Shown: piece by piece, positions 1 to 11,979 of the stretch
Layout of the letters: each line of letters starts with the position of its first letter
Numbering within the stretch: the stretch's first letter is position 1
Assembly (NCBI GenBank): GCA_963932465.1
Contig: OZ010787.1
Coordinates: 12,831,284 to 12,895,283 of the forward strand
Length of the DNA: 64,000 nucleotides
Direction of reading: 5' to 3'
Source of the DNA: Maratus speciosus
Lineage: Eukaryota; Arthropoda; Arachnida; Araneae; Salticidae
Program-made: the position numbers and the translations under genes
Notes under the pieces: generated by a model
What the model was told of the DNA's origin: nothing
What the model saw: only the letters and a program-made list of their open reading frames with translations
Databases searched by the model: none

Positions 1-433
1 GCAGCGAATTTCCACTAACGGACCGACACATTTTCCACAAAATGCTCCCCACAGCATAACGTGCCCTCCGCCATGCTTCATTGAAGGAGTAACATATCTC
101 GAACCTTTTCTTTTGTTTTTAAGTCGTCGGACGTAGTGTTTGCCATCACTCCCAAAAAGGTTGAACTTCAATTCATCCGAAAATAGTACTTTTTCCCAGT
201 TTACACTTGACCAGCCTTTGTGTTTCTTGGCAAACGCCAGTCGGGCCCTCTGATTTTCTTACTTATGAAAGGTTTTTTAATACCGACTCACGTCCTACGT
301 CACGTAAGCGTCTTGACACGGTAGACCGACTTATTTCAGAAATATTTTAAACCGTAAATCGAGGGGAATTGAAGCGGCATTTTTATGCGGGTCATCAACT
401 GCTGTTCTCCTGATAATTCTGTCCACACGAATA

Positions 434-674
434 AGGAAAGGGCAGGTGACGTCACTGTTGGTTGAATTACTGTTGGTCAGCAAGAAAAACCTGTTCATTC
501 ATTATGACTCCTACCTGTACACATGAACTAGGGAAATTTGATTGGTCTACGTTTAACAGGTCTCTGATATGATTGGCCTACATCGCCAAGGCTATTCCTG
601 CAATGATCTTTATGACAAAAATGTAGTTGGTAGATTGGTTGACGGAAGTGTTTGTTTGTAAACATGCCTTTCCT
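434..674 (-). mobile_element. MITE family A, copy 1 (inside Tc1-like element)
   Basis: This is a non-autonomous element of 241 bp. Its terminal inverted repeats read AGGAAAGGGCAG at the left and CATGCCTTTCCT at the right. It is flanked by TA at 432-433 and 675-676, and the flanking transposase sequence joins cleanly when it is removed. The interior contains TGACGTCA and a TTGGTTGACGGAAGTGTTTG block. No ORF of its own is supported. Sister copies lie near 27.8, 36.2, 45.7 and 61.1 kb. A TA target and short TIRs fit mobilisation by a Tc1/mariner-type transposase, which is inference. Confidence 0.85.
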
Positions 675-955
675 TATAGTGGTTTTCCGGGGCCTCCCGG
701 ACCGTGGCATGTCCTGAAGGTCATGGCCATCTTTATATTTTTTTTAATATCGTTCACAGTAAATTTTCCGATCGATAACTTTGCCGCAATCTCACGAGAG
801 GATTGGCCCTTTAGCGACAAATAAATCACTTGTTTTAGAACAATAATTGCTGAACTTTCCATTTTTTAATTTCAACTACATTATTCACGTTGATTAATTA
901 GCAAACATAGTCAAAAAAACACTTTATCGATAGCAAAAACTAACAAATGACGAAT

Positions 956-1156
956 GGCCGGAAACTTTTGCACACGCGGATTTCAAATTCCTCCCCTTTG
1001 TATCAAGTAACTTCAGTATCCAACAAAAATGATCACGTGGCCAGAGGTTATTTGCTTATCCCTAACTTTTGAGCAATTGTGCTTTTTCTTCGCTGAAACG
1101 TTCTGGCAAACAAATCAAAGAAACTAACTGGCCAGAAACTTTTGACCGCCACCATG
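956..1156. repeat. IR/DR-type end of the Tc1-like element
   Basis: The motif AAACTTTTG preceded by GGCC appears at 956-976 and again at 1130-1156. The outer copy continues GACCGCCACCATG next to TA. Two spaced transposase-binding direct repeats at one end are the known arrangement of IR/DR Tc1 transposons. The opposite end lies outside the window. Confidence 0.55.
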
Positions 1157-1159
1157 TAT

Positions 1160-2580
1160 GCTTACATAAACCCTACCGTTAGAAGTCAAACTCCCCACTT
1201 AAAGCTATCCCTAAATAAATATTTTTCTCCACTCAACAACACAAACTTTCTGACACTTTTAGGCTGCGTTCAGAAATGAAATTTGTCAATCCTTCTGCAC
1301 TTTTCCAGGAAATATTTTCTTCTGCACCTTTCTGCGGTTTATCCACAAAAGGATGCAGGGAATCAGCAATGGGTCAGGAGATAAGGAGTTTAGTTCTGCT
1401 TGACGGAAAGGTTCCTCTCTTGCAGGACATCAGTCAAGGGGTCTCAGGACTCTTAAAGCTTCAAAATGTTCGAAATTAAAAAAATTTTAGATCTTAAACT
1501 CTTACCTTTTCTGGACATTTCGATATAACTGTTTCCTTGAAATTCCCATTAGAACAGAACTTATGACTTTTAGAATTATACCCGCTGAATAGCTGAAGCC
1601 GCGTTTCCAAAACTTTCAAGTCATTTTTCTCCAAATGACGTTTTTGAGCATAACGCGCAGGACACCTCGAAAATTTCTGAATATGTTTTCATGAAATTTT
1701 CAAAAGGCATGTTTCATGTTAGTCTGTATAAATTGAACCGAAAATTTCCTCTTTATTGTTCAAGAAAATGTATGTTTTAGGTGATTATACTGTTGAAATT
1801 TTCAAAATTGTATTAGCTAATACAGCTTTGTATGCAAATTTATTTAGGTTCTGGGTAATTATTACAATCTTAAATATAAGTAGGCACCAAAATTTTCTTT
1901 CTAGTTGCAAAATTTATTTTGTAATCCTGCGCGTACACTGCTATACAAATTTTCTTCTCGTCAAATGTCTGACAGTTTGGAGTCCCCTATAAATGCTAAT
2001 TCTGCATCTTGTCATTTTTTTAATGCATGAAATTAACCTCTTCAGACCCCAGGGTTTATTTTCATATATTTTTTTACTTCAGTTATGAATTTATATTTGC
2101 AAAGTGATAACTAAGAAAGATTGTAAAGCAAAAAAAAGTTAATTTTAATTTTTGTACATAAAATTTGATATATCATATACGACACATGGGACTCAATAAG
2201 TACATTTTTTGACAATTTGTTAGGACATTTTCATTTGTTTTGCATGGACAAAATAATGAAAAATATTAAATAATTATGCATTTAATAATTTTTTATTTTT
2301 AATGGACTCTACATATGATATTTTAACGTATAAAAAAATTATTTATTTTTCGTTTTTGTATATTTCCCTCATTTTTGCTGCAAGTCATTTTCAAATTTCA
2401 TTTTACAGCCGAAAAAAGCACTATAATAGACAAATTGATATTTTGCGTTAGTTTGGCTATCTTTTAAGATTCCATTCACACCATTTTCATTTTTTTAATC
2501 ATTATTTATATACAGGAAAAAAATTTGTAAAGATGTGTATCCTATAGGATACTCCAGGTCCGAAGAGGAAGAGCATACTT
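1160..2580. other. No gene seen; AT-rich intergenic sequence
   Basis: Only short chance ORFs are present, with no domain, no splice structure and no clear inverted or direct repeat. The stretch from 2040 to 2520 is very AT-rich with homopolymer runs. Confidence 0.6.
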
Positions 2581-2581
2581 A

Positions 2582-3922
2582 CAGTGAGAAAAAAAGTATT
2601 TGCACACCAGGTAAATTTGTTGTAGCATATGTATAAATAAATAAAAAGCAACTAAGAATTAAAATAACCAACACTTTTACAAAACAAATAAACATATTTA
2701 ATATCTGACTTAATAATTTTATTTAAAATATGAAAACATAAAAAAGTAGCATTTGTACTGCCAAAAAAATATTTGCACAGTAGCAATAAAAATAGAACTA
2801 GAGGAATTATTTATAAGTTAAAAACTGTGCTAATATTTAGTATGCATGCCCTTTGCTTCAATTACAGCTTGTAATCGTCTGGGTATTGATTCTATTAATT
2901 TGTGACATGTTTCACTGCTGATTTGTAGCCATTCTTCCCTAAGAGCTTGCTTGTTCTGATTTGTTAGAAATTTTCTTTTTCCTTATTTTCACATCCAAAC
3001 TATGCCATAAATTTTCAATCGGATTGAGGTCTGGTGATTGTGGTGGCGTTTTCAATTGATCTTTTACATTATAAAGCAACCATAACCTCGTAATATATGC
3101 AGTGTGTTTCGGATCGTTATCCTGTTGGAAATAATGTGAATTAGGAATTCCTAATTTCAGGACACTATTAGATAAATGATCTCGCAATATATTAATGTAT
3201 TGTTTAGCATTCATATTGCCTTCAATAAAGGTCATTTCGCCAACTCCGTTAAAAGACATGCATCCCCAAATCATTACATGACCACCGCCATGTTTTACAG
3301 TTGGTTTCAAGTTTTTAATTTGAAGATAAGTATTTTCCTTTCGCCGTACAGTTTTCTTACCATCTGAGCCAAAAATATTGAACTTGCTTTCATCGGAAAA
3401 AATAACAGTTTTCCAAAACTCTAGTGGTTTGCTGACATAAGCTTTTGCAAATTCAAGTCTTTTCACCTTATTTGTTTCACTAATAAATGGTTTTTTTCGA
3501 GGGGCTCTTCCTCGAATATTTGCATCATGAAGAATATTTCTAATTGATTGTGGTGTAACTATTGTTCCCGACGTTGAAGCGACATCAACAGCCAATTCTC
3601 GAGCACTTAGAAAAGGGTTTTTTGAAGATTCTTTTATGATGGGTCTCCTTTGCCTGGTATTTAGTTTTCTTGGACGCCCAGTTCGCGGCTTATTTATTGT
3701 CGAACCAGTTTCTTTTTTCTTCTTAATTACATAACGAACACTAGAAAAGTTTAGATTTAATTTTTTATCTATTCCTCGGTAACTTAATCCAGAAATGTGA
3801 AGAAATATAAAGTAGTATATGGCACCCACTCTGGGACACTTTTTATATTCCACTAAACGCAAATATTTAACGTTTTTTGTAAGATTTTCATCAAAAATTT
3901 GTCTATTAGGAATATCGAACAT
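2582..3922 (-). mobile_element. Tc1-like transposon with one recognisable end
   Basis: The left end begins CAGTGAGAAAAAAAGTATTT next to TA (2580-2581). A related AAAATATTTGCACAGTAG motif lies further in at 2764-2782, an IR/DR-style arrangement. The transposase gene runs on the minus strand. No matching inverted end could be found between 3922 and 4450, so the 5' end of the element is probably deleted or diverged. Confidence 0.7.
2830..3922 (-). pseudogene. Tc1-like transposase, DD34E type, one frameshift
   Basis: Reading from an ATG at 3922, the protein has an N-terminal paired-type helix-turn-helix (GLSYRGIDKKLNLNFSSVRY, about residues 45-65) and a GRPRKL linker near residue 82. The catalytic core follows: first Asp in VIFSDESKFNIFG, a GGGHVMIWGCMS block, second Asp in YFQQDNDPKHTAY and Glu in SPDLNPIENLW. 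The spacing fits DD34E, normal for Tc1. After DVKIRKKK the frame is lost in an A-rich run near 2975. The last roughly 45 codons (REEWLQISSE to GMHTKY, stop at 2830-2832) continue in another frame. Apart from that indel it is close to full family length (about 340-350 aa), so this copy is comparatively young. Confidence 0.85.
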
Positions 3923-3927
3923 TGTAG

Positions 3928-4450
3928 CGATTATTCATCAAAAATTTTGACTAATTCGTGAAAATATGTACAATTTTGAACAAATTTTAGAATGTTAATA
4001 TTTAACGATTTTTTATCAAAAAAATTTTGACTGTCGAACAATTTTTAGACAGATCATAATTTGAAATAATCCATAGAATGCTAATATTTAATGAGATGAA
4101 ACAGTTTGACTTTCTAAATATCGAAGAAATCTGCCCTCTAGATAGGACTTGAGTGTGGGTCCGCCTAGGAAGAGTCTCGGATTTGAGATTTTCGTTCTTC
4201 GCTTCGGGGGAACTTCCCGCGCCGGTCTCGCATGACGAAGTGTAAGCGTCGGAGCGGGAGCGCGCGCTTATTGTCGGAACAAACTTTCAGCATATATGTA
4301 GGGCTAGTGTGTCTCGAAAGACGCCAGTTCTGATTTATGCTAATATTATTGGATCAAATTGTGGAGCAAATGATGATTATAAAATAGTATTTGAATTGAC
4401 CCACTAAATGCTAATATATAACGATTACTGTGATCAAAAAGTTTGACTGA
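3928..4450. repeat. Iterated AT-rich motif with GC-rich core
   Basis: A motif of the form TGCTAATATTTAACGATT..ATCAAAAAATTTTGACT recurs at about 3935-3955, 3990-4035, 4078-4115 and 4408-4455. Between copies 3 and 4, at 4135-4325, is an unusually GC-rich stretch (GAGCGGGAGCGCGCGC and similar) that contrasts with the AT-rich surroundings. No ORF explains it. It may be a decayed repeat or the regulatory end of an element. The function is unknown. Confidence 0.45.
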
Positions 4451-4605
4451 CGCATTTTCTTAATAATAAACCAGGTTGAGAAATTTTAGAGGCTTGATCC
4501 ATTTTGTATTTTTTGCGGTGAAAGTTACTTTTATTGAATCATTGAAACTATGAAATCTAGTCATGGAAGACGGTAGTATTTCGAGTGACGCAGCCTTAAG
4601 CCTAA

Positions 4606-4650
4606 AATCGTATCGTATCGTATCGTTAAAATCGTATCGTATCGTATCAT
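4606..4650. repeat. Pentanucleotide microsatellite (ATCGT)n
   Basis: Two blocks of ATCGT repeats are separated by a TTAAA interruption. Confidence 0.8.
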
Positions 4651-5254
4651 AGAATTCGTAGATGGCGGAACTCATATATACAGGTAACTCGACATCAAAG
4701 AAAACGCGAAAAGCCGCCTTTTAATAACTCAGCAGATATATGTCTTATTGTTCTGAATTTTCTAGAACAGTCTTATATCTGCAGTCTAATCGTATACTGA
4801 AATTTTTGCATTTCTACGTGCAGTATATTTTGAGATCTAAATAGCCATTTTTAAAGTGAAAACGTTGGTATAATATCGAGGAAGTTCCTAATTTGAAAAT
4901 CTCGAAAACGGTTCTAACGATTATTTTTAAATTGATACATAATATAAATGTGATTAAGGCGAGGTGAATAACACTTTTCTTTTTTCTGGGAAAACTCTCG
5001 TTCGTTAAATAATTCGATTTTTTTTTCTCTCGAAAATGACACGGGCGATTTTTTAAAAATCAAATAAATATGTTTCAGATGAACCAAATAACAATTTACT
5101 TGTTTCCAGCAAGACTCTTGTTCGTTTTATAATGCGCATGAAAAATCGGACTATATTTCTTCGCCATTCTATGGAAATTTCACCGAAAATGCATGACACT
5201 GTATTCATACACACGCTTTCTTTTTAACCACTTTTGGGGAGAAAAATTTTGTCT

Positions 5255-5330
5255 TCCCACTGGCTGAGTGGCTAAGGGCCATCGTTTACTGACCTTAAGA
5301 TAGGCAGTTCGATACTCACTGGTACGTGTT
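5255..5330 (+). repeat. tRNA-like sequence, probably SINE head or tRNA-Leu-like pseudogene
   Basis: TGGCTGAGTGG at 5261-5271 matches the pol III A box, and GGCAGTTCGATAC at 5303-5315 resembles a B box. The order and spacing fit a tRNA-derived sequence, loosely Leu-like. The acceptor stem does not pair convincingly and T/A-rich sequence follows, so I call it tRNA-derived rather than a functional tRNA gene. Confidence 0.45.
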
Positions 5331-7068
5331 TTCACATGTGAATGTTTTTTTTTGTTTTTTTTTAAAGTCTGCTAGTTGACTATTATTCTCAGTTCCTTTG
5401 TAATTTTTTTAATTGCTATTAAGTTAAATAAAATTACAATTATAATGACGCCAATCTGATGATGATTATTTCTTGGCAATTTTTCAACAATAAAAATATT
5501 ACCATAAATTTTATAAATATATTTAATTTCAATCACTTTACAAAAAATATACATTAATAATTATTATTTGAATATAAATCACACGATCAGAAACGTAAAA
5601 AAATAATTCATTTCAGCTCTTCTTTTTATAATATCATTTTTTATTATTATGACGGTCAATCAATATATAATCACTGACATCCATAATAATATTATTATTA
5701 TAATTATTATTTTCCTTGCATAAAAGCTATTGTGATGTAATAATTCTTTTATAATAAATAATTTAGTTGAAATGTTTTACTTATAAATATCAATGAAGTT
5801 TGATAACCCCGAGACAATTCTTTGCAATATTTACAGTTTACATAATAAGCATATCAGAATTCTGGTGTCGCCATCTTTTGACGCAATTGCGTAGTATTAT
5901 AGAGAAATGTTTGATAAAAATGTTGAAGTAGACAGTTTTTAAATCGAAGAATTATTTTAAGAGATATTTAATGTTAAATCTGGATAAAATTGTCTCATTA
6001 AAAAAGTCTCATAGGAAAAAAAATATACATGGGAATTTAATCATTTTCATTCAATTTAATCATTCAATAGAAACTCGAAGTTTGCAGAGTGCATTTATTA
6101 TTCTTAACTTGCCTAATTTTTTGACGGTTTATTTCAATTTTAAATTAAAATTTTCAGAATTTCCAGAGATATTTTTTACATATTTTAGAAAAGGTTCTTT
6201 TAAATTGTTGCCAAATGTTAAAACAGCGCAAAGAATAATTAATAGAGAATAATCCTTTAAATTAAAAATTTATTCACACATGACTATTATAAACAGAAAA
6301 AAATCCTTTTAAATTAGAATTAAATGACAACGTGTTAAAAGCAGGAAAATATTAAACATTACGTCATAAAAATTGTTTTTACACATGCTTACTTAAAATG
6401 AAAGAAAATTATAAAATAATCAATTATTTTCAAATTAGAATTAAATGATTACGCATTAAAAGAAGGAAAACATTGAAAATTACGTCATAAAAATTATATT
6501 TACACGTGAATATTAAAAGAAAAAGAAAATTTTTAAATAATAAATTCATTGATATGTGTTAAAAGTCGTAAATGGAGGAAATTACGTCATATTGGCCAAA
6601 GTGGCCAAAACAGTTTACAAAACACATTGCAAAACATATTGCAAAACAGTGTAAATTAAAAAATATATTTATATGAGAGATTTATTTCAAATTTCGAGAT
6701 GATATTTTTAACTATAGTTGCTAATTTTAAGGTAGCGCAAATAATAATATTATTTTTCTAATAATAAAAATATTTTCAGTTGAATGTTACAAAGAGAAAG
6801 GAAAGTTTGGTGAAAATTATGTCAGATTTAAAACGTTACATTTAAAATCGCTTATTTAAAATCATTTTCTTATAGCGTTGTTAAAAAATACCATAAAGCA
6901 AAGACTCTGTTGACTTAGTTCCTTTTATATTTGGTAATTTTCAAATGTTTAACTAATCTTATTTAATCAAGCAGGGAAACAGCAACTAACATCAGCTGAT
7001 TCGGTTTTGAAATCCCTCAGTAAAAGGGAAACCCGTTTACAGTAAGATCGCCATTGATTTTTTAATTA
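5331..7068. other. No gene seen; very AT-rich
   Basis: This stretch holds only short chance ORFs. A diffuse repeat of the form AAATTAGAATTAAATGA..ACGT(C)ATAAAAATT occurs near 6318-6375 and 6430-6500, followed by a shorter version near 6545-6590. It looks like a degenerate tandem of roughly 115 bp. Confidence 0.5.
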
Positions 7069-7070
7069 TA

Positions 7071-7556
7071 CAGAGCAGCCTCGATTATCCGAGCTAATTG
7101 GGACTGTTAGTAAATCGGAATCGGAAATCTCGGTTAATAGAAACTGTGTGTAAAAACTCGCCGTGCTTGCGAATTTAACATCTCTTTTAAAAAAATATAT
7201 AGAACATTTTTTAAATAATAAAAGTAAATATATGTAAAGTTCTGTTTCACAGCTTAACAAATTTAAAAAGAAAATCAACTGCCAGTAGTAAATTTTAAAA
7301 TGCAAATTGAAAAATTTACGAAAGTTCACAGAGCCACTGGAAACAAAGCATTGTTCGCTATTGACTTCTCAGGGTCCAATGTTTCTTTGGAGTTGAGGGC
7401 TTTTGGGGGCAGAAGGGCCTGTATAGCACGGACAGTGAGCTAAAGAGTGTGGTTATTTTTAAGGCTCATTCAAAAGGAAAAAAAAAATCAGACTTTGTTA
7501 TCGGCTCGGTTAACAGAAACCTCGATTAATCGAAGCTCGGTTAATCCAGGTTCTAC
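7071..7556. mobile_element. Tigger/pogo-type MITE
   Basis: This 486-bp non-coding element is flanked by TA at 7069-7070 and 7557-7558. The left end reads CAGAGCAGCCTCGATTATCC. The right end, reverse-complemented, reads GTAGAACCTGGATTAACCGA. Both resemble the CAGTAGAACCTCGATTAnCC ends known for Tigger/pogo elements. Repeated TCGGTTAA motifs lie inside the right end. The interior has no transposase. Confidence 0.7.
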
Positions 7557-7857
7557 TATAATTCAATCTTCCGTAATCTTTTTAAAGCAGATCAAATTAA
7601 TGGACTTTAGCACAAAGTCACATAGCTGATAACTGCCATGCTTGTTGGCCACCTTTTTTTCAAAAAGTTTGCTTCACCTTATTCAATTAATGAGATATCT
7701 CCGATAAAATAAGTCACATTTTCCCGTTCTAAAATACTGGTATCCAAAAATCGTAGCATGTAACTGACACTACAAGTACTCATGGAACTAGACTATTTTA
7801 AGTCTGATTTTTATTATAGACTATATAAAATTATTAAAAATATATATTATGATAGGA

Positions 7858-7877
7858 ACTAGCGGGCTTCGTCCGCT
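7858..7877 (-). mobile_element. Helitron-like 3' terminus (1)
   Basis: Read on the minus strand this is a short GC-rich hairpin (AGCGGACGAAGCCCGCT) running into CTAGT. A hairpin just before CTRR is the hallmark of a Helitron 3' end. The rest of the element was not delimited. Confidence 0.4.
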
Positions 7878-8060
7878 ATTTACGTTACGGATATAAAAAT
7901 CATGTTTTTTTTAGGGAAAAAGAAATAAAAACCTATTTGACGATAGGTTTATAAAGACACATTTTGTATTTGTTATATTTCCGGGGATGAGGAGGGGGGG
8001 GGGGGCTATTTTGATTAAATATCGCAATTAGTCTACATGGCAGATGTAATTATGATAGAC

Positions 8061-8080
8061 ACTAGCGGGCTTCGCCCCTC
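8061..8080 (-). mobile_element. Helitron-like 3' terminus (2)
   Basis: This is a second copy of the same end, about 200 bp from the first and in the same orientation: minus-strand GGGGCGAAGCCCGCTAGT. The shared GATAG(G/A)(A/C)ACTAGCGGGCTTCG is specific enough to indicate a dispersed family. Confidence 0.4.
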
Positions 8081-8689
8081 TATGGCGCCTTATGGGTCCA
8101 GCTTCCATAACTCAGAAACTACCTTTCGGACATCAATGCAACAGATTCCAAACGTTATAATTAACTTAATAATCACCCTATATAGCATTAAAGTAAATTT
8201 ATGAGTACTGCATACTATTTTTTTATCGTAATTTCTGAAGAGAAAAAATTATTTCGGTTCCATTCTTAGGTACTGGTCTGAAAAATTTTGAAAAAGGGGG
8301 GAAGGAGGGGACACGAGACTGCTGTTTGTCAAACAACACAACGGGAACTGGCTTATTCAACTTGGTTTTTGATGACTTCAATTGGAAGGTGGTTTGTTTA
8401 AAAGAGTGCGTTCCCTGCCCCATGAAAATTGGAACTATTGGTGCTACATCTATGTAAGGATTTAATAATTATAAATTAACATTTTGGATTTATTAATTTA
8501 AGGATAAAGTGTTTTTAAAGGAATATCAAATGAAACCCTCTGTGCGATCTGCGATTATACTTACCCAGTTGTTTTTATATACAAACTGCTATAAGGAAAA
8601 TTGTAATAAAATAGTAAACATTAAATCTGCATTAAATTCCATAAGTACCTTTTTTTTAATCATTTTATCACTAACCTCAAAAAAGTAAT

Positions 8690-9834
8690 GATATCAATGC
8701 AAAAACCCTTGACGGGTTAAAAGTTTCTGACGCAGCACTTTATCTTATGCTCTAAGAATTTTAAATATGGAACTTAAAAATACTGATATCAAATTTTGAG
8801 TGACGTTATGCTATTTCTTAAAAAATATATTTGTATTTATTTCACCATTTTATTTTTTTTTATTTATAATCGCATGTGCAAAAGTTATGTTCAACATGAA
8901 AAGCTGCATAAAATTTTATTCGCTGTTGCTTTATCATTTACATCTCTCATAAATTCAAAATATGTGTTTTAAAAGGTATGATATAAAATTTAAGTGACGC
9001 CTTGATGTGACTTTAAAAGGTTTGTTTTTTAAAATTCAATTTAAATTATTTTTGACTTGGTTAAAATATTTTTTTTACATCTACACAATACTTTTAATTT
9101 TCCAATTCACTGTTAAATATATCACTTTCATTGAATCTATACTATGCATTGAAATGTATTTATTTCAATAAATTGATTTATCTTTTGTGTCACGCTATTC
9201 AAAATTGTGAGTAAGATTTATGTAAATGGTTTCTTTGCGTCATTGTGTCCAAACTACATGAAATATATGAAAAAGGATAGTTTGACGCAAATAAACCATT
9301 TACATAAATCTTACTCACAATTTTGAATAGCGTGACACAAAAGATAAATCAATTTATTGAAATAAATACATTTCAATGCATAGTACAGATTCAATGAAAG
9401 TGATATATTTAACAGTGAATTGGAAAATTAAAAGTATTGTGTAGATGTAAAAAAAATATTTTAACCAAGTCAAAAATAATTTAAATTGAATTTTAAAAAA
9501 CAAACCTTTTAAAGTCACATCAAGGCGTCACTTAAATTTTATATCATATCTTTTAAAACACATATTTTGAATTTATGAGAGATGTAAATGATAAAGCAAC
9601 AGCGAATAAAATTTTATGCAGCTTTTCATGTTGAACATAACTTTTGCACATGCAATTATATATTTAAAAAAATAAAATGGTGAAATAAATACAAATATAT
9701 TTTTTAAGAAATAGCATAACGTCACTCAAAATTTGATATCAGTATTTTTAAGTTCCATATTTAAAATTCTTAGAGCATAAGATAAAGTGCTGCGTCAGAA
9801 ACTTTTAACCCGTCAAGGGTTTTTGCATTGATAT
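8690..9834. repeat. 1.1-kb near-perfect inverted repeat (hairpin)
   Basis: The left arm 8690-9242 and right arm 9283-9834, each about 552 bp, are reverse complements with only scattered mismatches, around a 40-bp loop. Matching blocks include CACTTTATCTTATGCTCTAA in the left arm, its complement in the right arm, and GTGACGCC/GGCGTCAC inside. No ORF runs through it. Both arms carry homopolymer-length differences only. It is either a recent foldback element or a palindromic duplication. A transcript crossing it would form a long dsRNA. Confidence 0.9.
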
Positions 9835-11979
9835 AATTATTAGAGTTATCGATGCTATGATTTGTAGTAACAGGGCCAAATTTGAAATAATGAAAGGTAG
9901 GTTATTAAACAGTACAGTACTTATGACGAAATATTGTAATATTTATTTAAAAATAAATTTTCGACAGATTAAATAAAACCCATTCGAACAAAGTTTAGAC
10001 AGATTGCTGGGCAACATATAACAATGATATGTTCCCGCACCATGTTGGTTAAATCAAAGTAAAATTGCGTAATTTGTTATTTCTGTTTGTATAAATATTT
10101 TTTTTATAAAATATAATTATGAGTGTAAAATTATAATGTTTATATATTTAAGTAAAATAGGAGTGTAAGTTCATACAAAAATTATTAAGTTGATTTTAAA
10201 TATTAAATATATATTTTTAAAAAAAAATTGTTGTATTGTAAAATGAATGTATAATGTTGAATATAGTTCGGATCTCAGATAACAACAATAGCCAGACGCC
10301 ATGGTGTCGTTTTATGACAAGCCAGTGGAAAGTGGTGTATAATTAGAAATCGTAAAATAATAAAAATGTTGGAATAAATTTATGGCCTTAATAAAAGTGT
10401 TGGGATAAATTTATGGCTTTTCAGACCACCCAAACTTTAAGGCATATAATAATATTAAAGTATATGTAAGGGGTCATTTGCAGACTGTTAGCTAATAGGT
10501 CTATCGAAGGATAATGCAAAATCTTCTCACATCCAATAAGGGAGGACCAGACAAATAGTTCCACCCACTGCAAGAGTTGGTGTGCCAGAAGAAAAAGGTT
10601 TGAAAAAGAGAGTCTGAAAAAAGATGTCGAAGACGCAGGAGCTCTCCTGAAAGCCCATGCAATGAATCCAGAAAGCCCTAGTAATGCCCAGGCGAGATGG
10701 GCTTAGCGGAGTGAGCCTAAGCAAGCCTAATTGAGGATGTCTTCCTGATGTTGAAATAAAGTGGATTGTTCTACTGCGGTCCGTAGCTATGCATCCTGCC
10801 ATCCCGATATCGCCGCTCTGATAAGAAGCTGATTCCAGATGACATATGGATATGATCCTTAGCAACGCGACAACTCTGAATTTGATGAATAAAGGCCACC
10901 ATCCCGTATATGATATAAGGTATTACCTTAATCTTTTTCTTTTACCACTTTAAATTATATGAGAAATTATAAATATCCTTTTATGATATTTTATGGTAGA
11001 GAGCAATCTGAGATCCAACAAAACCAATAATTAAATATAATTAAGGTAATTTAAAAATGAAAGAGAATTATTTATTTTTTTTGCAAAAAGAAAAATATAT
11101 AATAATAAGAGTAAATGAAAACATTGTCTTTTTTTTTAAAGATTAAATATACATGAAATAATGAGCAGCAAACAAAAGTGTTGCTTTCTTTTTTTTGAAT
11201 TAATATTATGTGTTTCTGTATATAGTTGTGTTCAATGTAAATAAAATATTTAATCAAGTTTTTAAAAGTTTCTGTAATTATTTAATTGATAATGTTTAAG
11301 GTGTGTCAACTTATTTTTACAGCTTAAATTTTAGTTTAATTCATAAGTGGAAGAGTTCATCTAAATAATTCACAACGCAAACTCTTAATTTTATTCGTAA
11401 TTAATTAGATTTAATAATTACAGTTTTACGCGGATTATAATTTAATTTTATTAATTATTCGCGTTGCTCTTCTACTAGAATTGCGTAATTACGATCACTT
11501 ATGTTATTTGAATTTATCTAAGGTATATAAAACTATATACCAATTTACTATGAGGTTGCTTGGATGATTTGGACCAATTAACAATTTTGGATGTAAATTA
11601 AATAGGAAATAAACAAGTGTAATTATCTGTCCAGCACAGATTAAATAAATAAGAAATATCCTGTAAGATAATATTAATATCAATTGCATTATATTGCTAT
11701 TTGAAATAAAAGTTAAATGATTTTTGTCATATGTTTTAATAGATAACCAATTTTCTCTTTTTATTAGCAATTATAAATACTATTCTGGATATTTTCATAG
11801 TTCGATAAAATAAAAAAAATAGTTTGTGTTGAAATGAACACATCTTTGACAGAAAAGAATTTTGTACTTAAACCAGATATATTTTGAATTTCAGTAAATA
11901 TTATTTAGTGAGTTTGAAATTTTCCTAGTTCGATAAATGGTCCATCCGATTATTGTAAGATTTAAAAGAAATTGCAGGA
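9835..11979. other. No recognisable gene
   Basis: The sequence is AT-rich. A more GC-balanced stretch at 10500-10870 carries a 112-codon minus-strand ORF (10527-10865), but its translation shows no domain that I recognise and it is probably decayed repeat. The rest contains only short chance ORFs. Confidence 0.5.

Larger units (their letters stand above)
1..1156 (-). pseudogene. Tc1-like DNA transposon, transposase pseudogene (truncated by window edge)
   Basis: The minus strand encodes a cut-and-paste transposase of the Tc1/mariner superfamily, which excises and reinserts at TA dinucleotides. The N-terminal helix-turn-helix part starts at an ATG at 862 (LKGQSSREIAAKLSIGKFTV) and runs to the GRPRK linker near 680. 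Coding continues from about 430 to position 1, where a PHKN/PLDLRF stretch and catalytic-domain remnants (GGGHVMLWGAFCG-like, read from 1-80) are visible. The two parts are separated by a 241-bp MITE at 434-674, so the gene is dead. Two copies of a GGCC(A/G)GAAACTTTTG motif at 956-976 and 1130-1156 lie upstream of the ATG, like the inner and outer direct repeats of IR/DR-type Tc1 ends. The outer one ends next to TA at 1157. The catalytic end is outside the window. Confidence 0.8.

Noticed and set aside
5255..5330. Functional tRNA-Leu gene
   Set aside because: A and B boxes are present, but stems do not pair well and no terminator in the right place is convincing.
10527..10865. 112-codon minus-strand ORF
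   Set aside because: No recognisable domain, no ATG context or splice signals, composition compatible with decayed repeat.
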